Assembly: GCA_020796225.1 (NCBI GenBank) | Contig: CM036761.1 | Span: 38,810,428-38,874,427, forward strand | Direction of reading: 5' to 3' | From: Arion vulgaris | Taxonomy: Eukaryota; Mollusca; Gastropoda; Stylommatophora; Arionidae | Length of the DNA stretch: 64,000 nucleotides | In this document: positions 21,385-31,208 of the stretch, in pieces | Layout: every line of letters begins with the position of its first letter | Numbering within the stretch: position 1 is the first letter of the stretch | Program-made: the position numbers and the translations under genes | The notes under the pieces: generated by a model | What the model saw: the letters and a program-made list of their open reading frames with translations, nothing else | The model's database searches: none | Told to the model about the DNA's origin: nothing

Positions 21385-21928
21385 ATCATCATCATCAAGG
21401 TGCGTGTCCTTTACGCTCTTTGGAGCGTATCTGACATTCCCTCTGTCTCTAGTCAGTTCCCCCACTACGTCGATGGTCATATTCATGGTTTCTTTAATAT
21501 CTTGTAGCCATCTTCTTCGTGGTCTGCCTCTGCGTCCTGGGACCCTGCCCTCTAATATTGTTCTCTTCAGACCATCGTGACTTGATGTGACCAAAGTATC
21601 TAATTTTTCTGTATAGTATGTTGTTTATCAGCCAATTGTCTTCAACATTCAGTTCTTTCAGGACATCAGTGTTCTTTCTTTGCCTGTCCATGGTATTCGT
21701 AGGATCTTTCTGTAGCATTTAGTTTCGAAGGACTGGATTTTCGTTCTTGTTGTTTGTGTAATGGTCTATGATTCACAACCATAAGTAGCCACTGGAAAAG
21801 TGCATGTTCTCAATATTTTTAATTGTAATATTTTGCTGGTGCTTTGCCACATGTTCTTCATTGTGTTTAACTTCTTGATTACTATTGCCAATCTTCTTGA
21901 GATCTCTTGGGAGTAGTCGCCATTATTG
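21385..21928 (-). pseudogene. RTE-like LINE 3' fragment inserted into a SINE
   Basis: On the minus strand it reads Lys-Ile-Arg-Tyr-Phe-Gly-His, then (with frame changes) Gly-Arg-Arg-Gly-Arg-Pro-Arg-Arg-Arg-Trp-Leu-Gln-Asp-Ile and an Asp-rich end made by a (GAT)n tail at 21385. The flanks caacccaagt and cagcccaagt are near-identical halves of the interrupted SINE and act as the target duplication. The orientation of the tail agrees with target-primed reverse transcription. Confidence 0.7.
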
Positions 21929-22115
21929 TTACCAGCCCAAGTGTACCTCGTTTAAACTCCGCGGCGAGCAGTTTGGCAGTGAATTTTTACGGGAAAAATG
22001 GACCTCACCCTTCATAAAGCAATGGCAAACTACTGAACGTATAAACAGTGCCTATAGAATCGGCAACTATTTTACTGTGGTTAATGGCAATGTCCTGTGA
22101 AGGATATGGAACAAT
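21929..22115 (+). repeat. SINE family 2a, body half
   Basis: It continues the SINE from 21384: tgtacctcgtttaaactccg (B-box part), the aaagcaatggcaaactactg segment and the cctgtgaaggatatggaaca end. Confidence 0.78.
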
Positions 22116-22208
22116 GTGTTAAGAACATCTGCCTTCTAAAGTGAAACACTAATTGAAATAATATTAAACGGTTTGATTATATTGAATGAATTGTAATCCT
22201 TAATATTT

Positions 22209-22460
22209 GATCAGCATAGGGCGCCTCTGTGACTAAGTGGTTGAGCATTTGCCTTGCGTTTAGAGGATAATGGGTTGGAATCCGACCTCGCCGTTTTGTT
22301 CACGATTGAAGTTAATTCCAGAGACCCTTAGGATTGTGGTGGAGCTACTGAGGTCGTGCTGTGTGCAATACTCTCAGCAGGTGGCGTGACATTTATGAGG
22401 AGAGGGACCGAGCCATATAGGATAAACCCCAGCACAATGTTGTCAATCCTTCGGCTTTAG
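22209..22460 (+). repeat. SINE family 3 copy
   Basis: The head gactaagtggttgagcattt and the B box gggttggaatccgac have the wide spacing of a class II (Leu/Ser-like) tRNA. The body shares gagctacnnag and gagccatatagg segments with copies at 59248, 53561 and 40490. Confidence 0.75.
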
Positions 22461-22534
22461 ATTTTTGTTATGATAAGCATAATTTACGTTTTGAAAACTT
22501 GCATAAGAGTGACACTCGATCATACCATCTAGAT

Positions 22535-22886
22535 CATATATTTCCAAAATGTTTCGGCCCACCGCCCACTTTGCATGACATAAACGTTCTAACGGTCCCC
22601 TCCCCATTATAACAGTTTGCCAACACACCCCCACCCCACCACTATATATACATTTTCTTTTTTCACTTTGACATAGAAAATTGATACATACATGATCAAT
22701 TTTCAAATGATTATCTACATGAAATAGAAAATTGATGAAAAGATGGGCATAAGATGAATTAAAATGCAGAATTCAACAATCACAAAATGACGAAAAACTC
22801 CACCAAATGCTTCTGAACCCACTATCGCCCCCTGGAAGGCTTCAGCGCCCACTGGGGGACGGAACCGCCCACTTTGGGAACTCATG
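22535..22886. mobile_element. non-autonomous hAT-like element, 352 bp
   Basis: The ends catatatttccaaaatg and the complement of cactttgggaactcatg form imperfect inverted repeats. An exact 8-bp duplication, atctagat, flanks it at 22527-22534 and 22887-22894. GC-rich blocks (gcccaccgcccactt, cgcccactgggg) lie near both ends. No transposase. Confidence 0.75.
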
Positions 22887-22983
22887 ATCTAGATATATAT
22901 GGTTGAAACTGTGCGTTTTATGTGCGTATCGTCTCGACATAAAGAACTGCCATGATTGTAATATAATTTATATATTAAAAACA

Positions 22984-23184
22984 CTTTTTTCGATCCAGAA
23001 GCACTTGAGCTTTCAGCTCTTCGGCTCGGTGTTATGGACATCGTAACCCTTCGGTTCGGTGGCACGAACACCGTAAATCTGGAGAACCTGTGGCTTTTCT
23101 GCCATCCCGCGGAATTGAACCGCAATCACAGGAGGCTTATCATCCGTCGTTCAACGCGCTACGAACACGTTGGGCAGGCGGACA
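22984..23184 (-). repeat. SINE family 1 copy
   Basis: Full body and head on the minus strand: gtccgcctgcccaacgtgtt head, gcggttcaattccgcggg B box, gcttctggatcg end and A tail. Confidence 0.85.
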
Positions 23185-23841
23185 TATAATTTTTTATATC
23201 GAGATTATATTACTTATCCTCATGTTTCATCAGAAAATACCTACGCAGAAAGCAGCTAAACGGTGCATTCCTATTAATAGTTTCAAGGACTCAACGTATA
23301 CACAATAAGTTCACTAAGTGCTGGAATCAAATGGGAGGAAACGATAAACAAAAATGCTAGAGGTATATGGGAAGAAGAAATTATGTAAGAAGTGGAGAAC
23401 AAATTTTATACGGAGTAACACTCAAGCCAAGTATTTCTTTTTTGTTTGCGTCTTGTTTACCTGTTGGCGACCTCTTGATCATTGCTGTTTTTCTTCTTTT
23501 TCTTCTATTGCTGTTGTTAAATTAACTTTCTACGTATTTATGCATTTTACATTTTTTTTATTTTTGGAGTTTGATCTTCGGATTTTTAGGAATCATATTA
23601 CCTGGTTCTGACTTTGAAGCATCCACTTCATATTGTGCCGTTAGAACCAGTATATTCGACCAGGTATCTTAATGAAATAATACAACAGTGTAAGCGTACA
23701 TGTTTTAAAAAACAACTAATATATACCGGCGTACCATAAGATATACAGATACATATACTTATATATGTATATAAACTTACATACATACACACATGTGCAT
23801 GCGCATATAAATTCGTATAAACATACATATATATTGTACAC

Positions 23842-24042
23842 GCCCGTCTGTCCAGCGTGTTCGTAGCGCGTTGGACTACGGGTACCTATCCTCTGTGTGT
23901 GCTGGTTCAATTCCGCGGGATGGCAGAAAAAGCCACATATTCCCCAGATTTATGGTGTTCGTGGCACCGAACCGAAGGGTTACGATGTCCATGGCACCGA
24001 GCCGAAGAGCTGAAAAGCTCAAGTGCTTCTGGATCGGGAAAA
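23842..24042 (+). repeat. SINE family 1 copy with target duplication
   Basis: Starts gcccgtctgtccagcgtg and ends gcttctggatcgggaaaaa. The flanks share tatatattgtacac (before 23842 and at about 24050-24063), a target duplication typical of LINE-mobilised SINEs. Confidence 0.9.
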
Positions 24043-24589
24043 ATATATATATATATTGTACACATTCATTTGCATGCTCGCGTACATGCATACAAATATA
24101 CATATATATATATATATAATACATACAATAGCAGTTTTACCCGTTCTGCGCACGTGAAATTTAGTTTAAATCTAGTTGTAAGGTTCTATACAGTACGAGA
24201 TTGAAGCTTTCAAAGAAATTCCCCTTGGATCAAAATCGGTTTCTTTATCATTAAAAACAATACGTTTTCTGTCCAAGCTTGGTGGGAAACTTTTCGGTTA
24301 ACCACATAAGATTAAAATGTCGCTCATTCCGATTGCTAGTAAAACCTGATACAATAAAATTCCCGTGAAAGTTGACAAATAATTTGGAAATGGAATTTAT
24401 TCAGAGTCAGTTCTATCGTTGCAAATGAAATTTCAGTAGTTCTCATTATTTGACTCGATGGAGAATTTTATAAAAATTGTTAGACGTGTTGAAATACCAA
24501 TTTAAATAAAAAAACCTACAAAAACTTATCAAATGTGTTAATAAAAATTAAAATTTTAAAAAATTTTCCTTTCTCAAATGAACATGGGT

Positions 24590-24764
24590 CCCCAGCAAGT
24601 TGAAAACCAATCATACATCATACATCAACATATACATACAAAAATACATACATACATAATCTACATACATTTACTCATCATCAACATACATACATATACA
24701 TACATACATACATCATACATATACATAATAATTTTCATACATAATCATTACATACCTACATACA

Positions 24765-24796
<32 letters not shown>

Positions 24797-25140
24797 CATA
24801 CATACACATACATACATACATACATACACATACATATACATACATACATACATACAACAACATACATATACATACATAATACATATACATACATACACAT
24901 ACATACATACATATCAAATACTAATAAACATCATGCATACATACATACATACATACATACATACATGCACTACTACGTACATTGAACATTCATACATCAT
25001 ACATAATACATACACACGTACAAACATCATCATCATACATACATACATACATACATACATACATGTACAACGACATGTACTACTCACAACATGCTATACA
25101 TCACATACCACAAACACACACACATGCATATAACATGACA
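24590..25140 (+). repeat. (CATA)n microsatellite region
   Basis: Long runs of acat/tacata with irregular breaks. Open frames rich in Ile, His, Thr and Tyr here are by-products of the repeat. Confidence 0.95.
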
Positions 25141-25162
25141 CACATACATGAAAAGAAATGAA

Positions 25163-25378
25163 AAAAAATCGTGGCATTATCCTTTACAGGACGTATGTAA
25201 CCATCAACCAGTAAACGAGTCGCTGATTTTCTAGGCGCAACTTATACGTTCAGTAGTTTGTCATTGCTTTCTGAACGGTGAGGTCTATTTTTACCTTTTG
25301 TAAAAATCCCACGGAAACGAATATGCTTCCAAACTTGCCCGCCGTGGGGTTTGAACCAGGTACGCTTGGGTTTGTGAT
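25163..25378 (-). repeat. SINE family 2a copy
   Basis: The minus strand carries gggtttgaaccaggtacg read in reverse as the B-box region, the cagaaagcaatgacaaac body and the gatatgccac-like end. The head is cut near 25378. Confidence 0.8.
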
Positions 25379-25461
25379 ACATACAAATATACGTTTAAAA
25401 TCATAACAATAATCACAAGTTCATCAACCTATATTTCTGCCAATCTTTCTCTTCTCCTTAT

Positions 25462-25545
25462 CTACCTGGTGTGTCTCACTTATCTATCTAGTGTCTCACT
25501 TATCTACCTGGTGTCTCACTTATCTATCTAGTGTCAAGTTACTTA
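25462..25545 (+). repeat. short tandem repeat, ctacctggtgtctcacttat type
   Basis: About four alternating units ending ctatctagtgtctcac or ctacctggtgtctcac. Confidence 0.7.
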
Positions 25546-25851
25546 CTATCTACCTTGACATCAATGCACGATTTTCAAACTAGAAACATATGTTTTTTAT
25601 ACATCATTACTACAGGGGTTGCTGGACAAGTTTTCATGCCAGTTATCTAACACTGTCGGAGAATGAAGGTCTTTTATGATTGCAAGGTAAGCTGTTCATT
25701 TTTTAATATACGTCAATCTCTCTTTCATCTCACCTCTTGTTTTTTTTTCGAGAGGTTATTTTGTGAGAGGTTATATTTAATATGTTTTTTTATTAGAGCG
25801 TTTATGTTTAATAGGGTCAGAAAAAAATTAATTTTTAATGAAATTAGTTGA

Positions 25852-26240
25852 GAGTTTATGTTTGGTTGGACTAGAACAGAGTTTATGTTTGTTGGGCGAG
25901 AAAGAGTTTATGTTTGCTTGGGCGAGAAAAGAGTTTATGTTTCTTGGCAGAAAAGAGTTTATGTTTCTTGGATTAGAAAAGAGTTTATGTTTGCTTGGCG
26001 AAAAGAGTTTATGTTTGCATGGACTAGAAAAGAGTTTATGTTTTTTGGGCGAGAAAAGAGTTTATGTTTGCTTGGGCGAGAAAAGAGTTTATGTTTGCTT
26101 GGGCGAGAAAAGAGTTTATGTTTTTGATTAGAAAAGTTTATGTTTGCTTAGGAGAAAGAGTTTATGTTTGCATGGATAAAAAAGAGTTTATGTTTGCTTG
26201 GACTAGAAAAGAGTTTATGTTTGCTTGGGCGAGAAGACAG
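25852..26240 (+). repeat. 27-bp minisatellite upstream of the Ig-ApeC gene
   Basis: Units of about 27 bases (gagtttatgtttgcttgggc plus gagaaaa) repeat around 14 times with deletions. All three plus frames are partly open because the period is a multiple of three. It ends about 290 bases before the coding exon. Confidence 0.93.
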
Positions 26241-26508
26241 CTAGTTTTAGTGATTTATTATTTAGAACTCAATGTCATTAACTCCTTCGCACTTATGAGC
26301 CCATATACTGACTTGCAGTAGTTTTTCAGATGATAGAAAGCTAGTATACTAACATTATGAAGTACACATTTCCTCTGTCATATTGCTGGTGCTACATGTG
26401 TATGTATCAATAGAGCATGTTTTGTACTTGTTAAACAGATGGTACATTAGCCTGCTGTGCCCTTTTCGATGAATCCTGCAGGAGTGTCAGATAAATGTGT
26501 CATAAGTT

Positions 26509-26529
26509 CATTTCTTTTTTTTCCCACAG
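26509..26529 (+). promoter_or_regulatory. splice acceptor before the Ig-ApeC coding exon
   Basis: A pyrimidine run of about 20 bases ends in cccacag exactly before the ATG at 26530. This is a strong 3' splice site and implies an upstream exon, either 5' UTR or coding. A candidate upstream exon ends at a gtaagc donor near 25687. Confidence 0.7.
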
Positions 26530-27930
26530 ATGCTTCTAGAAATCGTCGTGTTATTAATTCTCATCACGAACTCCAGATGTCAAGTAAATATTCCTAGTGT
26601 TGCGGGCACAACAAACACCTTCACACTCAAATACAGTCCCGAAATTGTAGAGCTGGCTGTGACAGAAAACGTTACATTAGAATGTACTAGTAATAGCTCT
26701 GTACCTACTAACATATCACATGTCTCCATCATTAGGGTACTACGAAGAGATGAATCGTATCGTTGGATTCCCCTTGCTGAGATGAGAGATATTGAGAACA
26801 CAGTAGACATATATGGAAATGTCAATGCCACAGGTCAAATCAGTGATGGTAATAGTGAAACATTCATTAGAATAACGTGGGCAAAAGCCAGTTTCCAGAC
26901 TTTTGGGGAGTACCGATGTGATGTTATAGGATTTGATAATAATCAGAATATTATAGTTGAGAAAACATTGAGTGCAGTAATTGTAGTGCATAACATTACA
27001 GCCCGTGAAGTGCTTGCTTTACTGTTAACTGAGAGGGAGTATTTTAAGCAAGAGATTGAACGTCAGAATCAAGAGCAAAACCACAAGTTAGATTTAGCAG
27101 TTGCAGAAATGAATCGAACAGAAATGGAGCATTTAGAAAAGATAACGGAAATTGGGAAAATATTGACGAATATACAACCAGTCGTATTGATACAGAGCGA
27201 GAAAATCGCAGAGCTTGACTTAAAACTTGCACAGGTTTCGGATTGTTGTAACACAACAAAAGCAAGTTTAAGTCAAACGTTAAATATTCTAAGTAAAACT
27301 CTACCATGGCCAGGTGGTGTTTATGGACTACCCAAGGCAGACACAGGATGCCCTCTAGGTGCTGAATGGCAAGAAGGATCTGTTATAATTCACACAGAGT
27401 CAGGAGTCGATAACGTTGACAACACATCGACCATCATACACTTGGAGAAACCCGTTTTAATTCAGAATGGAAATGATAGGCTTATTAATCAGACCTTCTG
27501 TGTTGTTTCCGTCAATTCAAATAGTCATACATGGCCACCAGGATCTTACTGTATAAACAGAAAGGGGGGATCATGTCCTAATAGATTCAAATCTGGTTAC
27601 ATTAGATTCGACGAAGAAGATGGAAATTACAACTCGTCTTCGGGAGGGATCATCCCTGATCTCACAACTGACGGTTATAGCTTAACAGAAATATATTACT
27701 GTTGTCGAGACGATGGAGCTCCCGAGATACCGACAGTTTTCCCAACTTCGTCGCCATTTTATTTATATAAATATAAAGGGCGTTGTCAGGAGGTATACGG
27801 TATGATCGTTACTGAGGAGTTCGTGATCTTCGACACTGAGAATGATGGTAATGATGACAGTTATGAAAATGGTTACCATCCTGAGGGAAACCTTTCAAAC
27901 GTGAAAATTGAACTATGCTTTTACAGTTAG
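26530..27930 (+). CDS. secreted Ig-like / coiled-coil / ApeC protein
   Basis: One uninterrupted frame of 466 residues. Residues 1-18 are a signal peptide (Leu/Ile/Val-rich, ending Ser-Arg-Cys-Gln). Residues ~30-152 form an Ig-like domain with Cys52 in Val-Thr-Leu-Glu-Cys and Cys130 in Gly-Glu-Tyr-Arg-Cys. Residues ~158-240 are a Glu/Lys/Leu-rich coiled coil closed by Cys-Cys at 239-240. Residues ~258-466 match the ApeC (apextrin C-terminal) domain: Trp-Pro-Pro-Gly-Ser-Tyr at 335, Tyr-Tyr-Cys-Cys-Arg-Asp-Asp-Gly at 389-396, Pro-Phe-Tyr-Leu at 409-412, Cys-Gln-Glu-Val-Tyr-Gly-Met at 419-425 and His-Pro-Glu-Gly near the end. About ten N-glycosylation sites are visible. ApeC proteins of amphioxus bind bacterial peptidoglycan, so a secreted immune recognition role is inferred. 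The layout parallels molluscan FREPs with ApeC replacing fibrinogen. Confidence 0.88.
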   Translation: MLLEIVVLLILITNSRCQVNIPSVAGTTNTFTLKYSPEIVELAVTENVTLECTSNSSVPTNISHVSIIRVLRRDESYRWIPLAEMRDIENTVDIYGNVNATGQISDGNSETFIRITWAKASFQTFGEYRCDVIGFDNNQNIIVEKTLSAVIVVHNITAREVLALLLTEREYFKQEIERQNQEQNHKLDLAVAEMNRTEMEHLEKITEIGKILTNIQPVVLIQSEKIAELDLKLAQVSDCCNTTKASLSQTLNILSKTLPWPGGVYGLPKADTGCPLGAEWQEGSVIIHTESGVDNVDNTSTIIHLEKPVLIQNGNDRLINQTFCVVSVNSNSHTWPPGSYCINRKGGSCPNRFKSGYIRFDEEDGNYNSSSGGIIPDLTTDGYSLTEIYYCCRDDGAPEIPTVFPTSSPFYLYKYKGRCQEVYGMIVTEEFVIFDTENDGNDDSYENGYHPEGNLSNVKIELCFYS

Positions 27931-28662
27931 TATAATTATATATATAATGTTTACAGACATTTGTAACAATTTGTTTATTGTGTTTAGTATAATTACACAT
28001 ATAATATTTACAGACATTTGTAACAATTTGTTTATTGTGTTTAGTATAATTACATATATAATGTTTACAGTCATTTGTAACAATTTGTTTATTGTGTTTA
28101 GTATAATTACATATATAATGTTTACAGACATTTGTAACAATTTGTTTGTTGTGTTTAGTATAATTACATATATAATGTTTACAGACATTTGTAACAATTT
28201 TTGTGTTTAGTATAATTACATATGTAATGTTTACAGTCATTTGTAACAATTTCTTTCTGTTTAGTATAATTACATATATAATGTTTACAGACATTTGTAA
28301 CAATTTGTTTGTTGTGTTTAGTATAATTACACATATAATGTTTACAGACATTTCTAACAATTTTTTGTGTTTAATATAATTACACTATAATGTTTACAGA
28401 CATTTGTAACAATTTGTTTGTTGTGTTTAGTATAATTACACATATAATGTTTACAGACATTTCTAACAATTTTTTGTGTTTAATATAATTACACTATAAT
28501 GTTTACAGACATTTGTAACAATTTGTTTGTTGTGTTTAGTATAATTACACATAGAATGTTTACAGACATTTGTAACAATTTGTTTGTTGTGTTTAACATA
28601 ATTACACATAGAATGTTTATAGACATTTGGAACAATTTGTTGGTTGTGTTTAGTATTGTTAA
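27931..28662 (+). repeat. 57-bp minisatellite directly after the ApeC stop codon
   Basis: Units of about 57 bases (agtataattacatatataat, gtttacagacatttgtaac, aatttgtttgttgtgttt) repeat roughly 12-13 times with internal deletions. The stop codon of the ApeC frame lies in ttagtataattat, which is the first bases of the array. Open frames on both strands follow from the multiple-of-three period. Confidence 0.95.
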
Positions 28663-28758
28663 CTTGAAAAAAATACACTTGTGTATGTTTAAAAAGAGAG
28701 TCGTTATTTTGTGTTTATGTTTATTGGACTAACAAACAAAATCAGATATGTTAATATT

Positions 28759-28912
28759 TGGGCGTCTGTAGCTTAAGCGATAGTGAGCTCGATCACAACC
28801 CAAGAGTACTTGGTTCAAACTCCACAACGGGCAGTTTGAAAGCAATTTTTTCCCGTAGATTTTTACGAGCGGTAAAAATAGACCTCGTCGCTCAGAAAGC
28901 AATGACTAACTA
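28759..28912 (+). repeat. SINE family 2a, 5' half
   Basis: Head gcgtctgtagcttaagcgat, B box ttggttcaaactccac, then the body up to cagaaagcaatgactaact where a family 2b SINE interrupts it. It resumes at 29161. Confidence 0.85.
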
Positions 28913-29160
28913 AATAGTTAATTGCATATCCTTTACAGGACTGTGCGAACCAACCCCAGCTTTTTAACGTTGTTTGTGATTTTTCTAGGTCTTATTACGT
29001 TCGGTAGTTTGCCATTGTTTTCTGAAAGGGTGGTGCCATCTTCCTTTTGTAAAATTCAACCTGAAACAATTTGCAATCAAACCGTCCACAGTGTGATTTG
29101 AACTCAGAACGTGGGGTTTAATAGACCGAGACACTATGTCCTAAGCCACAGACACCATCT
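28913..29160 (-). repeat. SINE family 2b nested inside a family 2a SINE
   Basis: Minus-strand head gtgtctgtggcttaggacat and body with the gcaaacaatttgc block, ending in the tgcatatcc terminus near 28925. The host SINE sequence aatgactaact before it and aatggctaact after it is the target duplication. Confidence 0.82.
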
Positions 29161-29262
29161 AATGGCTAACTACTGCGCGTGAAAGTAGTGTCTAGAAAAT
29201 CAGCAACTCGTTTGCTGTGGTTATGGCGACGTCCTGTAAAGGATATGTCAATATTTTAATGT
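29161..29262 (+). repeat. SINE family 2a, 3' half
   Basis: It continues the copy broken at 28912: ctaactactgcgcgtgaaag to gtcctgtaaaggatatgtca. Confidence 0.8.
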
Positions 29263-29284
29263 TGTCATTTGAATGTAGAAAACC

Positions 29285-29402
29285 GCAAGAGTGGTTACCG
29301 GGGCCCACATTTGGGGTGTAAATAAGAGAACCACTGTTACCTGCCACGCATGTCGTAAGAGTCGACTAATGAGGTTTGGCTGAAATCGGATGCACGTGTC
29401 CG
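29285..29402 (+). repeat. MetaSINE-like dispersed repeat, 5' part
   Basis: Contains gttaccggggcccacatttg, aagagaaccactgttacctg and catgtcgtaagagtcgacta. The same order occurs at 55243 (+) and 31447 (-). The gtcgtaagaggcgacta core resembles the conserved central domain I recall for molluscan MetaSINEs. It fuses to a LINE tail after about 29402. Confidence 0.55.
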
Positions 29403-29795
29403 CTAGGGAATGCTAACCCGAAACAAATGCAGAAAACAGATGTACCAGGCCGTAAGGCGCATAACATGGTGCAACGACCCTCACAATGAGGAATGGGAAT
29501 AACGGATTCTACGGTCGCCAATCTGTCTCGGAGATTTAGCCATGCAGTAAGAATATCAGATCTGCCATCACGAGGGTGGCCAAAACTTACTGCGGAAAGA
29601 GGTCGGCACAAAGGGGAAGCAGAAATCATAGGAATTATATCCTATATAAATGTCCCCAGTATGCAGACTTGAGAAGAAAGGTGGCCCACTTACACTAGCA
29701 TCCAAGACAAACTGTATGGCGTGGCTGATAATCTGAGGCAGATGGCTGCCTTTATTAGAGAATCCGAAATCCCTATCTAGTGAGAACGCAGAAGA
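29403..29795 (+). pseudogene. non-LTR retrotransposon 3' end
   Basis: Near the end the plus strand reads Leu-Tyr-Lys-Cys-Pro-Gln-Tyr-Ala-Asp-Leu-Arg-Arg-Lys-Val-Ala and, after a frame change, Asn-Leu-Arg-Gln-Met-Ala-Ala-Phe-Ile-Arg-Glu-Ser-Glu-Ile-Pro-Ile-stop. A Cys-Pro knuckle followed by a short F-I-x-x-S/T end closes I/R1-like elements with RNase H. A gaagaagaagaac tail follows. Confidence 0.55.
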
Positions 29796-30624
29796 AGAAG
29801 AACAAGATTGTACAAAACTGTTAATAAATGGTATCTGAATAAATATATTCAGAATTTCCATACATGAACGCTTTTCACTTGATTTCTAATAGATATTTCT
29901 CTAACGACAATTATTAAACTTTGACGGATAAATTGAACAAAGGGAAGTAATGCAGATATTATTTTTACTTCACTCGTTAAGGAGTTCTCGGCCATAAAAG
30001 AATATTTTACGTAACTCGTCCATATCATCCAGACTGAGCATAGGAGTTTTTATTGAAACTAATATGCACTTGTCTCATATTGACTAAATTATTCTACACA
30101 AAAGAGTGCTGGATTTTTTAGCCCTCTCACAGAACACTTGCGTAGTTCTCAAATATAGTGAAAGAGCAGACTTGAGTGTGTCTGAAATATACTTTTGTCA
30201 GAGGTGACATAATCATGCAGGAAATCAAAGAGAATGCAAATAGTCTCGAATAGCAACGTTAATACCGCACTGCGCTAGTGATCTCGTGCCGTAGAAGTTT
30301 TTCGATGCGAGGTCAGCTTGAGTAAAAAATGTGTGATATGAACAAGGTAGGCAGTTGGTCTACAGGAAACTATGATATTTTACTTGGAGATCTAAATTAC
30401 AAATACCTTGAAGTCGAATAAGTCTCGATTAAATGTCAAGGGACACTTAAGGTAAGGAAAGCAAGTCTTCATGCAAAAATAAGTCAGAGATACCATGATT
30501 ACGCTTGAATTCATAGTGAGCAAAAGAAGAAAAACATTATTAAGTTGGTTAATAAGAAAAAAAGCAAAGCAGAAAATAAAAGTATTACATATTTAATACA
30601 TGTTACCTTATAATAGTCTGGTAG
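29796..30624. other. non-coding stretch
   Basis: No exon, RNA gene or named repeat seen. A few phrases around gtgatctcgtgccgtag recur near 20700 and 45140, so part is probably an old dispersed repeat. Confidence 0.4.
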
Positions 30625-30785
30625 CAGTGGCGGCTCGTAATTAAGGGCCAGTAGGGCCGGCCCACAAAACTAATGTATAACGTGTATTTATTATTTTATA
30701 AATTAAAATATAGAAAAGAAAAACCATGATTTATCCGGAAAAAATGTCTGACCCCACCAACAAAAATGATCACGAGCCGCCACTG
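30625..30785 (-). mobile_element. hAT-type MITE, copy 3
   Basis: Ends cagtggcggctcgt and acgagccgccactg form an exact 14-bp inverted repeat. The 8-bp duplication tctggtag lies at 30617-30624 and 30786-30793. It is the best preserved copy and is inverted relative to copies 1, 2 and 5. Confidence 0.92.
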
Positions 30786-30949
30786 TCTGGTAGTATATCC
30801 AAAAATAAGGATGTGAAAACACAATAACACACCAACAATTTAACATTTACGTTATTACTCAAATGTTTACACATGTACCACATTTGTTATAAACATATTA
30901 AAAGATCTGGATAAGCTGATAGAAAGGTCTGGTTTTCTATTATGAAAAT

Positions 30950-31187
30950 CGAAAATCGTGGCATATCCCAAAGGACGTAGCCATCAACCACAGTAAACAA
31001 GTCGTTGATTTTCTAGGCACCACTTATACGTTCAGTAGTTTGCCATTGCTTTCTGAACGGGTGGCGCCATCGTCCTTTTGTTAAAATCAACGGAAACAAT
31101 TTGCAAGCAAACTGTCCGCAGCGTGATTCGAACTCAGAACGTCGGGGTTAATAGACAGAGTCACTAACCCTAGGCCACAGACTCACG
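30950..31187 (-). repeat. SINE family 2 chimera (2b head, 2a tail)
   Basis: On the minus strand the head matches family 2b (gtgactctgtctattaaccc, cgaatcacgctgcg) but the end matches 2a (atcaacgacttgt...gatatgccacgatttt). A template switch or recombination between subfamilies would explain it. Confidence 0.7.
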
Positions 31188-31208
31188 GTTTTCTATTAGG
31201 ACATGTCG

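Noticed and set aside
24578..25133. Long Ile/His/Thr/Tyr-rich frame
   Set aside because: It is the translation of a (CATA)n microsatellite.
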